From Halorubrum sp. DM2 (GTDB lineage: Archaea > Halobacteriota > Halobacteria > Halobacteriales > Haloferacaceae): a stretch of 64,000 nt of DNA. The translations under genes were made by a program, and so were the position numbers. The notes beneath the pieces are model-generated. The model saw only the letters and a program-made list of their open reading frames with translations, searched no databases and was not told the origin of the DNA. The stretch's first letter is position 1, and each line of letters starts with the position of its first letter. Positions 52,270-60,697 of the stretch are shown piece after piece. The stretch lies in assembly GCF_901686465.1 (NCBI RefSeq), contig NZ_LR594487.1, positions 2,679,773-2,743,772 of the forward strand, written 5' to 3'.

Positions 52270-52605
52270 ATGTACCCCCACCGACTACCCGTGCCCGTGT
52301 ACCGAGCGAGCGACCGGGTCGACAACGAGGCGTGGATCGAACTGCTCGACGAAGCGTGCGCCGCGCTCGACCTCGACGAGGAGACGCGCTCGACCGCGGT
52401 CGACCTGTTCCTCTCTCGCGCCCCCGACGACGACCGCGGCAAGCGCGTCGCGGCCGCAGCCAGCCTCTACGCTGCCGGGCTGATCCGCGGCGAAGAGCGC
52501 TCGCAGTCCGCCGTCGCTGACGTGATGGACGTCTCTCGGCTCTCGGTTCAAAAGCGGTGGAAACCCATTCTCGAAGACGCCGGCTTCTCGCCGCCGTCGT
52601 GGTGA
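52270..52605 (+). CDS. Small TFB-like protein with one cyclin repeat
   Basis: 111 residues. KRVAAAASLYAAGLIRGEER and SQSAVADVMDVSRLSVQKRW with KPILEDAGF reproduce the second cyclin repeat of transcription factor B, including the helix-turn-helix that reads the BRE. The zinc ribbon and first repeat are absent, and the N-terminal helix is short. It might compete with or assist TFBs. It is transcribed divergently from nth and shares its promoter region. A longer in-frame start at 52195 is less likely. Confidence 0.7.
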   Translation: MYPHRLPVPVYRASDRVDNEAWIELLDEACAALDLDEETRSTAVDLFLSRAPDDDRGKRVAAAASLYAAGLIRGEERSQSAVADVMDVSRLSVQKRWKPILEDAGFSPPSW

Positions 52606-52703
52606 GTCTCGGACGCTCACCATCCGTTTTCACTGCCCCTCGCACCCGTTTCCGCCAGCGACGGCTCCGACCGTGGGTGTCGCCGATGGATTTAAAATGA
52701 TGT

Positions 52704-52758
52704 GTAAAGTCTCCTTTACTGTAAAGCGAGCTTTACACTCGGTCCGCGCTCGCTTTAC
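52704..52758 (+). promoter_or_regulatory. Palindromic operator array before the DUF2178-HTH pair
   Basis: Two copies of GTAAAG-N4-CTTTAC at 52704-52719 and 52721-52736, 17 bp centre to centre (about 1.6 helical turns), and a half site CTTTAC at 52753-52758. A TTTAAAA box at 52690-52697 puts the mRNA start near 52720, inside the array. This suggests repression by the HTH protein encoded downstream (inference). Confidence 0.65.
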
Positions 52759-52766
52759 CCACCACC

Positions 52767-53183
52767 ATGAGCGAACACACTACCCCCGCGACGACTCGAC
52801 CCTCCACGCGGAAACGGTACAAGCGAATCGCCTACGGACTGCTCGGCGTCGGCATCCTCGCGCTGTGGATCGCCATCGCGCTCGACCGGTTCGTCCTCGG
52901 CGTCGCCCTCTACTGGGCCGGCGGTATCGGGATGGGGCTCGTCCAGCGGTTCAGCCCCGTCGACCTGTACGACGAGCGAGACACGACCATCGAGCGCGAG
53001 GCCGGCCACTACACGATGAAGGTGTTCGCGTACGTGTTCGTCCTCGGCGCACCCGGCGGACTGGTGTTAGAAGAGAGCGGGATCGTCACGCTCCCGGGCG
53101 AGTTCTACGGCTCGATGTGGACGCTGTTCGCGCTCTTCGTCGCGTACGGCGCGTTCGTGATCTACTACAAGTATCGGCTGTGA
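52767..53183 (+). CDS. DUF2178-type small membrane protein
   Basis: 138 residues with four helices (about 24-42, 46-62, 86-104 and 113-132) and a conserved-looking cytoplasmic stretch, SPVDLYDERDTTIEREAGHY. DERD with EREAG is typical of DUF2178 membrane proteins (from memory). It is followed 7 bp later by an HTH gene on the same strand, the usual pairing. The small basic N-terminus (RKRYKRIAY) is inside. Confidence 0.75.
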   Translation: MSEHTTPATTRPSTRKRYKRIAYGLLGVGILALWIAIALDRFVLGVALYWAGGIGMGLVQRFSPVDLYDERDTTIEREAGHYTMKVFAYVFVLGAPGGLVLEESGIVTLPGEFYGSMWTLFALFVAYGAFVIYYKYRL

Positions 53184-53190
53184 ACCGCAC

Positions 53191-53385
53191 ATGAGAAACG
53201 ACCTCAGCGACCGGCGCGCCGAGACCGGCGAGAGTCAGGCCGACCTCGCCGCTGCGGTCGGCGTGACGCGCCAGACTATCAACGCGATCGAACGCGAGCG
53301 CTACGACCCGTCGCTGGAGCTCGCCTTCGATCTGGCCGCCCACTTCGACTGCCGCGTCGAAGACCTGTTCGACCCCGAAGAGTGA
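53191..53385 (+). CDS. Xre-family small helix-turn-helix regulator
   Basis: 64 residues, one Cro/C1-type HTH: RAETGESQADLAAAVGVTRQ, then TINAIERERYDPSL, then LAFDLAAHFDCRVEDLFDPEE. These are short DNA-binding proteins often encoded next to DUF2178 membrane proteins and thought to control that gene. The operator array at 52704-52758 is a likely target. It starts 7 bp after the membrane protein's stop. Confidence 0.85.
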   Translation: MRNDLSDRRAETGESQADLAAAVGVTRQTINAIERERYDPSLELAFDLAAHFDCRVEDLFDPEE

Positions 53386-53403
53386 CCGACTGCCGCGGTG
53401 CGA

Positions 53404-54042
53404 CTACTTCGGCGTCGCCACGACGCCGAGGTGGTCCTCGTGGTAGCGGTCGAGCCGCCGCGTCTCCAGAATCTCGTACGCATCGCGGAGCCGGTCGAGC
53501 GCCCCGTCGAACACGTCCGCCGGCGCGGCGGTCACGTCCTCGCTGCGCGCCTTGATCGCCAACAGTAGCCGGCCGTCGTCCGCCAGAAATCGGGCGTTGC
53601 GCACGGCCACCTCGGCCTGTCCGCGCGTGGCGACGTCCTGAACGACCGCGTCGACGTCGCTCTCGACGACGTGCGCGTACGTCTCCGGCTTCCGGGCGTC
53701 CTTCAGCAGCGGGAACAGTCGGTCGCGTGGCTCCGCGGCGTCGAGCAGGTCCCGCGCCGGACGCGGCGCGAACTCGACCGCGTACGTCGGGCCCGCGAAG
53801 TCGGCGACGTGACTCACCGTGGTCCCGCTCGCGGCACCGAGATAGAGGACGGTCTCGCCGCCCGCGAGCCCCGTCTCCAGTCCGAGTTCGAGCATGCCGC
53901 CGAGCTTCGAGCGCTTTGGGTCCCACGCGCGCCAGCCGTCTGCGGTCGGCTCGCCGTATACTGGCTCGCCGCGGGTCGCCAGCCGCCGCTCGCCGTCGAT
54001 CTCTTGGCGCTCGACCCCGTTCGGAAGCGTCGGCTCACTCAT
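53404..54042 (-). CDS. flpA: Fibrillarin-like 2'-O-methyltransferase
   Basis: 212 residues. RAWDPKRSKLGGML is the fibrillarin loop; VLYLGAASGTTVSHVAD is SAM motif I, followed by YAVEFAPRPARDLL and VDAVVQDVATRGQAEVAVRN. FlpA methylates 2'-hydroxyls of rRNA and tRNA, guided by box C/D sRNAs, with NOP5 and L7Ae. It overlaps the nop5 gene upstream by 8 bp, so the two are co-translated. It converges on the HTH gene. Confidence 0.95.
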   Translation of the reverse strand: MSEPTLPNGVERQEIDGERRLATRGEPVYGEPTADGWRAWDPKRSKLGGMLELGLETGLAGGETVLYLGAASGTTVSHVADFAGPTYAVEFAPRPARDLLDAAEPRDRLFPLLKDARKPETYAHVVESDVDAVVQDVATRGQAEVAVRNARFLADDGRLLLAIKARSEDVTAAPADVFDGALDRLRDAYEILETRRLDRYHEDHLGVVATPK

Positions 54043-54988
54043 CGTCGGTCACCTCCGCTCCGTCGTCGGACGCCGCTCCGTTCTCCTCGCTGTCCGCCCG
54101 CGCCCGGATCGTCGCCATCCGCTCGCGGAGGTCGTCGTGGAGTCGCTCCCGACGCTCGCCGGCGTAGTGGTCCGCCCGCGCGCCGAGCGAGAGCTTCCCG
54201 GCCAGCGCCCGCGCCGCGGAGCCGCGGTCCTCGGGCCGCGTCCCCCGAACGAACTCGTGGGTGTAGATGATCCCGTGTTTCGGCGAGGGGGCACGCCCCG
54301 AGAGGTGCGCGAACAGCGCGTCCTCAGCGCCGAGTACCTGTACGGTCCCGGACGGCTTCTTCGCGAGCGATTCCAGTCCGCCGGCGAGCGCGATGAGACG
54401 CGCGGCCAGTTCCGGGCCAGCCATCTCGGTGAGGTTCGGCGCGACGGCCGGCGCGATCCGACCGATGGTGTCCGCGAGCGCCGCCCGCTCGTCGTCGAGT
54501 TCCGCGGCGCGCTCGGCGAGGGAGACGGCCCGCCGCTCGACCTCTCTCTCCGGCTCGCGCGCGGCGACCGCCCGGGCCCCCTCGATTCCGGGATCGACCT
54601 CGTCGAAGAGGCTTCCGGCCCACTCGACGGCGCGTTCGCTGAGCTCGTTGGCGACGCGCTCGCAGTCGTCCATGGCCCGGACCGCGTGGATCAGCTGCGC
54701 GTCGTCGGCGCGCTCGCGCTCGCGGACCGCCTCCCGCGTCGCGCGCGTCGTCACGGCCTTGAGCCGGTCGTAGTACTCGTCCGCATCGCCGGCGAACCCG
54801 GCCTCGACCGCGCGCGCGGGCCAGTCGGCGGGTGTCGCGGCGCTCCCGTCGCGGACCCACGCGGCGGCCGCGGCGTCGTCGCTCGCCGTTTCCACGTTGC
54901 CGTCGGCCGCCTCCGACGAATGTGCCTCGAACCAGCCGCCCCCGCCGTCGGACGCCCCGCTCGCGTCCGGGTCGTCGGTGTCACTCAT
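54035..54988 (-). CDS. nop5: NOP5/NOP56-type box C/D RNP scaffold
   Basis: 317 residues. The NOP domain is present: NLTEMAGPELAARLIALAGG and PSGTVQVLGAEDALFAHLSG with SPKHGIIYTHEFV, then RGSAARALAGKLSLGARADHY. A helical, charged region (residues 60-190) precedes it, and the N-terminal 40 residues are acidic. NOP5 links fibrillarin to the L7Ae-sRNA core. It is co-transcribed with flpA (8 bp overlap). Confidence 0.95.
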   Translation of the reverse strand: MSDTDDPDASGASDGGGGWFEAHSSEAADGNVETASDDAAAAAWVRDGSAATPADWPARAVEAGFAGDADEYYDRLKAVTTRATREAVRERERADDAQLIHAVRAMDDCERVANELSERAVEWAGSLFDEVDPGIEGARAVAAREPEREVERRAVSLAERAAELDDERAALADTIGRIAPAVAPNLTEMAGPELAARLIALAGGLESLAKKPSGTVQVLGAEDALFAHLSGRAPSPKHGIIYTHEFVRGTRPEDRGSAARALAGKLSLGARADHYAGERRERLHDDLRERMATIRARADSEENGAASDDGAEVTDDE

Positions 54989-55059
54989 TGCCGGCGGCTA
55001 CTCGGCCCGCCGGTATAGACGTTCCCGATGCGGCTGACGGCGCTCGGTCGACGGGCCGC

Positions 55060-55293
55060 TCACGCGGCCGCGTCGGCCTCGCCGCCCGCGTCGTCCGGCT
55101 CGTCCTCGTCGTCCGCGAACACGCCGCCCGCGCCGGACTTCAGTTCGGCGAGCGTCGCGCCGGCTAGTCCGCCGAGCGCGCCGCCCGTGCTCGCCGCGTT
55201 CCGGCTCCACAGTCCGCCGACCGCGGCACCGACCGCCGCGCCGACGGCCGCGTACTTCGCCCTGCTCAACGCCGTTCGGATTCGAGATCCCAT
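55060..55293 (-). CDS. Small Gly/Ala-rich membrane-associated protein
   Basis: 77 residues. AAVGAAVGAAVGGLWSRN and GGALGGLAGATLAELKSG are glycine-zipper-like segments that could pack in a membrane, followed by an acidic tail. A TTTTTATGAAT box centred about 27 bp upstream of the ATG at 55293 argues against an ATG eight codons earlier. The function is unknown. Confidence 0.6.
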   Translation of the reverse strand: MGSRIRTALSRAKYAAVGAAVGAAVGGLWSRNAASTGGALGGLAGATLAELKSGAGGVFADDEDEPDDAGGEADAAA

Positions 55294-55374
55294 ACCGACC
55301 CTCTCTTGTCGATTCATAAAAATGTGTCTGCGAAAACCACGGATTGGTGTGGGCGGGGAAATCCCCGACTCCCG

Positions 55375-56157
55375 TCACTGGAGCCGCTTCGTCGTCTCCA
55401 CGAGCGGGTGTCTGGCGTAGTCGACGATCTCGATGTCGTCGACGACGCGGAGGCCCTCCTTCTCGGCGGTCTTCGCCATCCCGAGGTCGACGGTGGTCCG
55501 CGGGATGATCACGTACGCGTCCATCGCCTCGATGCCGGCCTCCCGGGCGGCCATGGCCCGGTGGTGCCCGTCGGCCAGGTAGAGCGTGCCGCCGTTGTCG
55601 ATGACGACGAGCGGCTCGGCGAGCCCGTTCTCCAGTTCGTACTGCCGGCCCTCCAGTTCGTCGGCGTACACGCGGGCCTGCGTCGGCGTCAGGGCCGCGA
55701 TGTCGACCTCGCGCCGCTCCTCATCGAGCTCGACGCCGTGGATTTGCGAGAGGGTCCGCATCAGCTTCCCGACTTTCCCGGGCGTCGCGCGCTCGATCTG
55801 CGAGCGCACCACGTCCGTGTTCGAGATGATCCCGACGAGGTTGTCGGCGTCGTCGACGACGGGGAGCCGCTGGATGCCGGAGCGTAAGATCACGCGGGCG
55901 GCGTCGGTCACCTTCATGTCGGGGTGCGCGACGATCAGGTCCTCCGTCATCACGGTGAACACGGGCGCGTCGTCGTCCGCGAGCAGCAGGTCCCCGGCCG
56001 AGACGAACCCTTCCACGGTGCGGCCCTGCGTGACGGGGAACCCGTTGTGGCCGTCGCTGTCGGCCATGCGACGCGCGACCTCGGCCACCGTCTCGTCCGG
56101 ACTGACCGTCTCCACCTCGCGCGTCATGTACTCGCCGACGGTCGGTTTCCCGCTCAT
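55375..56157 (-). CDS. CBS-domain protein with ParB/SerK-like C-terminal domain
   Basis: 260 residues. Two CBS domains (residues about 8-55 and 70-120; GVISNTDV-type IVGIISNTDVVRS) usually bind adenine nucleotides. Residues 140-260 resemble the ParB/sulfiredoxin fold: PTQARVYADELEGRQYELEN, VVIDNGGTLYLADGHHRAMA with the DGHHR motif, and a helical tail. Archaeal relatives with DGHHR include the ADP-dependent serine kinase SerK (from memory). Possible roles are free-serine kinase or nucleotide-sensing; DNA partitioning is less likely because no centromere-like repeats or ParA gene lie nearby. Confidence 0.75.
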   Translation of the reverse strand: MSGKPTVGEYMTREVETVSPDETVAEVARRMADSDGHNGFPVTQGRTVEGFVSAGDLLLADDDAPVFTVMTEDLIVAHPDMKVTDAARVILRSGIQRLPVVDDADNLVGIISNTDVVRSQIERATPGKVGKLMRTLSQIHGVELDEERREVDIAALTPTQARVYADELEGRQYELENGLAEPLVVIDNGGTLYLADGHHRAMAAREAGIEAMDAYVIIPRTTVDLGMAKTAEKEGLRVVDDIEIVDYARHPLVETTKRLQ

Positions 56158-56303
56158 CGTCCGCCGTAGACGCTCCCGGGGTAAAAAGAGGCCGGGGCGT
56201 TGGCGCCGAACGAGCGGTCGAGTCGGGACGCGGAATGGATGCGAGTGCGGTGGCTCGCGGAGCGGTAGCGAAATAAGACCGCAAAAAGCGGGCGCGAAAC
56301 CGT

Positions 56304-58589
56304 CTACTGCGGGCTCGGACTGGACGGGCTGGAGACGTTGCCGTCCTTCAGCGTCGATCCCGTGATCGACTTCAGCCGCGAGACGAGCGAGTCCTTCTCG
56401 GTCTCGCCTTCGAGGGCGATGTCGAGGACCTCGCTGATGTGCGAGACGGGGATGATCTCTATCATCTCCTCGTACTCGTCTTCGATCATCACGTCCTGCT
56501 CGTTGGCCGCGGGGATGATCACCCGGGTACAGCCGGCCTTCGCGGCCGCCTCGATCTTGTGGGTCACTCCGCCGACCGGGAGCACGTCGCCGCGGACCGA
56601 AAGCGATCCGGTCATCGCGAGGCTCTGGTCGACGCCGACGTTCTCTAAGGCGCTGATGACGGCGGTCGCGACCGTGATGGACGCGGAGTCACCGTCGACG
56701 CCCTGCTGGCCCGTCTGGATGAACTGGATGTGGATGTCCTTCTCCGAGATGTTCTCGTCGGAGAACTTCTTGATGATCGCCGAGACGTTCTGGACCGACT
56801 CCTCGGCCATCTCCTTGAGCTGGCCGGTGGCGATCACCTGACCGCCGCCTTGGGTCGGCGTCACCTCGGCCATCACCGGGAGCATGATCCCGGAGTCTTC
56901 GCCCATGACGGCGAGACCGTTGACGCGCCCGACGACGTAGCCGTCGGAGACCTCCAGCTCGTAGTCCTTCCGGCGCTCGATGTAGTCGTCCGCGAGCTGC
57001 TGTTCGATGGACCGCGAGCGGCCCTTCGCCTGAAGGACGTGGTCACGGGTCGTCATCTCGGCGTCCTCGCCGCGAGCGATGTCGCCCGCGACGCGGACCA
57101 TCCCGCCGAGGTTCCGCATCTTCAGCGTCAGGTGGCCCTTCCGGCCGGAGCGCCGCTTGGCCTCGAGGATGATCTCCTCGACGGCCTCCGCGGAGAATTC
57201 CGGCAGGCGGCCGTCCTTCGCGACCTCTTGGGCGATGAACCGGACGTACTTCCGGCGCATCTCCGGGGTGTCCTCGATGGTGTCCTCCATGTACACCTCG
57301 TAGCCGTACCCCTTAATGCGGGAGCGCAGCGCCGGGTGCATGTTCTCCATCGCGTCGAGGTTCCCGGCCGCGATCATGACGAAGTCCGTCGGGACCGGCT
57401 CGGTCTGGACCATCGCGCCCGAGGAGCGCTCGGACTGGCCCGTGATCGAGAACTCGCCCTCCTGAATCGCCGTCATGAGGTGCTGCTGGCTCCGGATGTC
57501 GAGCGTGTTGATTTCGTCGATGAACAGCACGCCCTTGTTCGCCTTGTGGATGGCCCCGGCCTCGACGCGGTCGTGGCTGGGCGTCTCCATCCCGCCGGAC
57601 TGGAACGGGTCGTGCCGCACGTCGCCGAGCAGCGCACCGGCGTGTGCGCCCGTCGCGTCGCGGAACGGCGCGGTCTTTGTGTCGCCGTTGTTCACCAGCA
57701 GGTTCGGGATCATCGCGTCCGAGCCGCGGTTCAGGTAGCGGAAGACGAGGTACACTACGCCGGCCGCGATGATGCCCACGAGGACCGTGCCGGCGATGAT
57801 GAGCGCGTAGCCCAACACGACGGCGATGATGATCCACATGAGAAGCGACCGCATCTGGTTGCGCTTGCGCGCCTCCTCGCGGTGCGCCTCGACGATCTGG
57901 TCGCCCTTGCCGGCCGGCACGGTCCGCACCTTCGGCTTGTTGCCGTCCTCGGGGTTGTGATACACCAGGACGTCCTGTAGCTCCTCTTTGGGGAGCAGCT
58001 CGGACATCGCCTTCGCGAGCATCGACTTCCCGGTCCCGGGCGAGCCGATCATCATCACGTGGCGGCGCTGTTTCGCCGCCTTGATGATCACGTCGCGGGC
58101 GTGTTCCTGCCCGATGACCTGGTCGACGAGCCGGTCGGGGATCTCGAGTTCGGCGGTCGTGTCGATCTTGAGTCCGCCGAGCAGGTCGTCCTCGTCGGGG
58201 TCCTCCTCGATCTCAGCGCCCTCGACCTCGACGGTACTGCCGAGTTCGTCGATCCCGCCGTCGTCGGCCGGCCCGGCGCTCTCGCCGTTCCGGTCCTCGT
58301 CGGATCCCCCGACGACCTCGGTCTCGTCGAACCCGTCGCCCTCGTCGACGACGACGCCGTCGTCCCAGGGCTCGTCCGCGTCGTCGGGGTCCGCGGCCGA
58401 CTCCCCGCCGGAGTCCGCGGTCGCGTCCCGGTCGACGTCGGGGTCGCTCGCCGGACCGTCGTCGGGCTCGGGATCGCCGTGTGCGGCGTCCTCGCCGTTC
58501 CCCGCCGGATTCGAGTCGTCGACGCCGCCGTGAGGCGGTTCGTCGGGGTCGTCGGCCGTCGGGTCGTTCGTGTCCTTCTCGTTGCTCAT
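56304..58589 (-). CDS. lonB: LonB, membrane-anchored archaeal Lon protease
   Basis: 761 residues. An acidic disordered N-terminus (about 140 residues) precedes the AAA+ module: Walker A GSPGTGKS (about residue 183), two membrane helices inserted after it (about 245-290), Walker B VLFIDEIN. The protease domain has the catalytic Ser in DGDSASITVA (about 633) and the catalytic Lys in THKIEAAAKAG (about 676). LonB degrades damaged and regulatory proteins at the membrane; in Haloferax it controls phytoene synthase and so carotenoid level (established knowledge). I chose the ATG of MSNEKDTND; the frame upstream has no support. Confidence 0.95.
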   Translation of the reverse strand: MSNEKDTNDPTADDPDEPPHGGVDDSNPAGNGEDAAHGDPEPDDGPASDPDVDRDATADSGGESAADPDDADEPWDDGVVVDEGDGFDETEVVGGSDEDRNGESAGPADDGGIDELGSTVEVEGAEIEEDPDEDDLLGGLKIDTTAELEIPDRLVDQVIGQEHARDVIIKAAKQRRHVMMIGSPGTGKSMLAKAMSELLPKEELQDVLVYHNPEDGNKPKVRTVPAGKGDQIVEAHREEARKRNQMRSLLMWIIIAVVLGYALIIAGTVLVGIIAAGVVYLVFRYLNRGSDAMIPNLLVNNGDTKTAPFRDATGAHAGALLGDVRHDPFQSGGMETPSHDRVEAGAIHKANKGVLFIDEINTLDIRSQQHLMTAIQEGEFSITGQSERSSGAMVQTEPVPTDFVMIAAGNLDAMENMHPALRSRIKGYGYEVYMEDTIEDTPEMRRKYVRFIAQEVAKDGRLPEFSAEAVEEIILEAKRRSGRKGHLTLKMRNLGGMVRVAGDIARGEDAEMTTRDHVLQAKGRSRSIEQQLADDYIERRKDYELEVSDGYVVGRVNGLAVMGEDSGIMLPVMAEVTPTQGGGQVIATGQLKEMAEESVQNVSAIIKKFSDENISEKDIHIQFIQTGQQGVDGDSASITVATAVISALENVGVDQSLAMTGSLSVRGDVLPVGGVTHKIEAAAKAGCTRVIIPAANEQDVMIEDEYEEMIEIIPVSHISEVLDIALEGETEKDSLVSRLKSITGSTLKDGNVSSPSSPSPQ

Positions 58590-58728
58590 AGAATCGGGTG
58601 TCGCTATCGAAAAGGACGGGTCGGCTACTGATATACTTTCTCCCCCCGGACTCGTCGGTTCGGGGGCAGTAAACGCCCTCGTGAAGCCGTTTAACCCTCG
58701 ATCTCTCCGTTCAGCCGTTCCCACGGGG

Positions 58729-58737
58729 TTTATAAAT
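58729..58737 (+). promoter_or_regulatory. TATA box of the NMN adenylyltransferase gene
   Basis: TTTATAAAT centred 27 bp before the ATG at 58760, giving a leaderless mRNA and excluding the ATG eight codons earlier. Confidence 0.6.
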
Positions 58738-58759
58738 GACGCCGCCGCTACGTAGATTC

Positions 58760-59290
58760 ATGCGGGGGTTCTACATCGGTCGGTATCAGCCGTTCCACGA
58801 CGGGCACCAGCACATGGTGGAAGAGATCGCGGCGGAGGTCGACGAGCTGGTCTTGGGAATCGGCTCCGCCGGCGACTCTCACACCACGCGGAACCCCTTC
58901 ACCGCCGGCGAGCGCGTGATGATGGTGACGAAGGCCGTCGAGGAGTTAGACGCCACCACCTACGTCGTCCCCATCGAGGACCTCGACCGGAACTCGGTGT
59001 GGGTGAGCCACGTCCAGAGCATGACCCCGCGGTTCGACGTGGCGTACTCGAACAACCCCCTCGTGGTCCGGCTGTTCGAGGAGGCCGGCGTCGAGGTGCG
59101 CCAGTCGCCGATGTTCCGTCGCGACGTGCTGGAGGGGACCGAGCTCCGCGAGCGGATGATCCGCGGCCGCGACTGGGAAGACCTCGTCCCGGACGCCGTC
59201 GTCGACGTGATCCGCGAGGTCGACGGCGTCGAGCGCATCCGCCGGATCGCCGAGACCGACACGAACGGCGAGGAGCCGTCGGACGCGTAG
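58760..59290 (+). CDS. nadM: Nicotinamide-nucleotide adenylyltransferase, archaeal type
   Basis: 176 residues. GFYIGRYQPFHDGHQHMV holds the nucleotidyltransferase GRYQPFHxGH motif. GIGSAGDSHTTRNPFTAGER is the archaeal NadM signature, and SMFRRD/MFRRDVLEGTELRERM near the end resembles ISSTxIR. It joins ATP and NMN to form NAD. It is divergent from lonB. The start agrees with the leaderless promoter. Confidence 0.95.
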   Translation: MRGFYIGRYQPFHDGHQHMVEEIAAEVDELVLGIGSAGDSHTTRNPFTAGERVMMVTKAVEELDATTYVVPIEDLDRNSVWVSHVQSMTPRFDVAYSNNPLVVRLFEEAGVEVRQSPMFRRDVLEGTELRERMIRGRDWEDLVPDAVVDVIREVDGVERIRRIAETDTNGEEPSDA

Positions 59291-59316
59291 ACCGGCTGTA
59301 CGTAATCCGGTTCTGC

Positions 59317-59370
59317 TTATAACTCGCTGAGCGATGCGAACCGCTCCGAAGCCCCACCCGCTCGCTACGA
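59317..59370 (+). repeat. Half-element of the structured repeat with TATA box
   Basis: TTATAA (59317-59322) is centred 26 bp before CCGAAGCCCCACCCGCTCG starting at 59346. This is the same start motif as the full copies, which then ends without P1. A full copy begins at 59397, 51 bp on, without its own TATA box at -26. Confidence 0.55.
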
Positions 59371-59396
59371 CGAAACCGACGCTGTGACTAAGACCA

Positions 59397-59695
59397 CCGA
59401 AGCCCCAGCCGCGAGGACAGCGCACGCTCGCTGCGCGCCTCACTCGGTCGCTTCGCTCCCTCGTTGCGGTGCTTGCGTCGCCTGTGCTGTCCTCGCGGCT
59501 GCCCCTTCGAGTCCCGCACCGCACCTCACGCCTCCCCAGCCTCGTCGCTGTCGGCCGTCGCTTCGCTCGGCCGCCATCGACTCCAGCGAGAATCGGAGAT
59601 TCTCTGGCAGCCGGCGGCTTCGCCGCCGGCGACCTCGCGCGACGCTCCTCGGCCGCGGTGCGGCCTCGGAGGCGCGCGCCACCGCGTCGCACAGT
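59397..59695 (+). repeat. Structured dispersed repeat, copy F (candidate ncRNA)
   Basis: CCGAAGCCCC at 59397. P1 pairs 59408-59421 with 59486-59499 (14 perfect base pairs). P2 pairs 59544-59557 with 59568-59581 (12 of 14). Extra hairpins pair 59588-59594 with 59598-59604 and 59610-59618 with 59622-59630. P3 pairs 59651-59656 with 59660-59665. The stem sequences differ from copy C but remain complementary. Confidence 0.85.
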
Positions 59696-59748
59696 AAATG
59701 GAGCCGCAGCCCGTTTCTTTTAACCGCTCCCCGCACGCGGGTTCCGAT

Positions 59749-60660
59749 ATGATCACGCTCACCTCGGACTTCGGCTCGCCGTACCCCGCCGCGATGAAGG
59801 GAGTGATCCGCCGGCACACGGACGCCGAGATGATCGACGTCGCACACGACCTGCCGCGCGGCGACCCGCGCGCGGCGGCCTTCTGGCTCCGGTTCGTCCT
59901 CCCGGAGTTCCCGCCGGCGGTCCACTGCGCCGTCGTCGACCCCGGCGTCGGCACCGACCGCGACGCGCTCGTCGTCCGCGCCGGCGCGCACGTCCTCGTC
60001 GCGCCCGACAACGGCCTCGCGATGCCCCCGGCCCGGGCACTGGCCGCCGACGAGTCGGATATCGAGACCTGGACCGTCGCGGTCGACGAGCCGGCGAGCG
60101 AGACGTTCCACGGCCGCGACGTGTTCGCCCCGACCGCCGCCCGCGTCCGAACGGCGCTCGACGACGCGGACGGAGAGCGGGCGGACGGGGCGGACGGGGC
60201 GGACGGGGCGCTGACCCCGGACGCGGTCGCCGACGCGCTCGCGGCGATGGACGACCTCGCCCCCGCGAGCGACCCCGTCGACGTCCGCTTCCCGGAGCCG
60301 ACGGTCGAGCGCGCCGGGGGCGACGATGGGGAGGGTGGCGATGGTGAGGTCGACGACGGGGCGGACGACGCCGGGGAGGTCGTCGCCGTCGACGGCGAAG
60401 TGCTCGCGATCGACCGGTTCGGGAACGTGATCACCAACGTTCCGGGAGCGCTGATCCGCGGCCGCGACTGGATCCGCGTCGACGGCGACCTCACGCCGGT
60501 CGCGGAGACGTTCGGTGCCGTCGACCCCGGCGAGCGACTGGTCACCGTCGGGAGCCACGGCTACGTGGAGTGCGATGTCAACGACGGGCGCGGCGACGGC
60601 GCGTTCGACCTCCGGCCGGGCGATTCGGTGCGGCTCGTGCCCGACAGCGTCAGCCTGTGA
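59749..60660 (+). CDS. SAM hydrolase (adenosyl-chloride/fluoride synthase-like, DUF62)
   Basis: 303 residues. ITLTSDFGSPYPAAMKGVI at the N-terminus, VVDPGVGTDRD, APDNGLA, TFHGRDVFAPTAA and DRFGNVITN are the DUF62 motifs; the family splits SAM with hydroxide into adenosine and methionine. Residues about 155-225 are an acidic insert with DGADGADGA and GDDGEGGDGEVDDG repeats, peculiar to this copy. The leaderless promoter (TTTTAA at about 59720) fixes the ATG. Confidence 0.9.
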   Translation: MITLTSDFGSPYPAAMKGVIRRHTDAEMIDVAHDLPRGDPRAAAFWLRFVLPEFPPAVHCAVVDPGVGTDRDALVVRAGAHVLVAPDNGLAMPPARALAADESDIETWTVAVDEPASETFHGRDVFAPTAARVRTALDDADGERADGADGADGALTPDAVADALAAMDDLAPASDPVDVRFPEPTVERAGGDDGEGGDGEVDDGADDAGEVVAVDGEVLAIDRFGNVITNVPGALIRGRDWIRVDGDLTPVAETFGAVDPGERLVTVGSHGYVECDVNDGRGDGAFDLRPGDSVRLVPDSVSL

Positions 60661-60697
60661 GTCGAAGAGTTCGCGCGAACCGCTCCGGCCGTCGACC

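Noticed and set aside
55375-56157. Chromosome partition (ParB) protein
   Set aside because: No ParA partner, no parS-like repeats nearby, and CBS domains are foreign to partition ParB.
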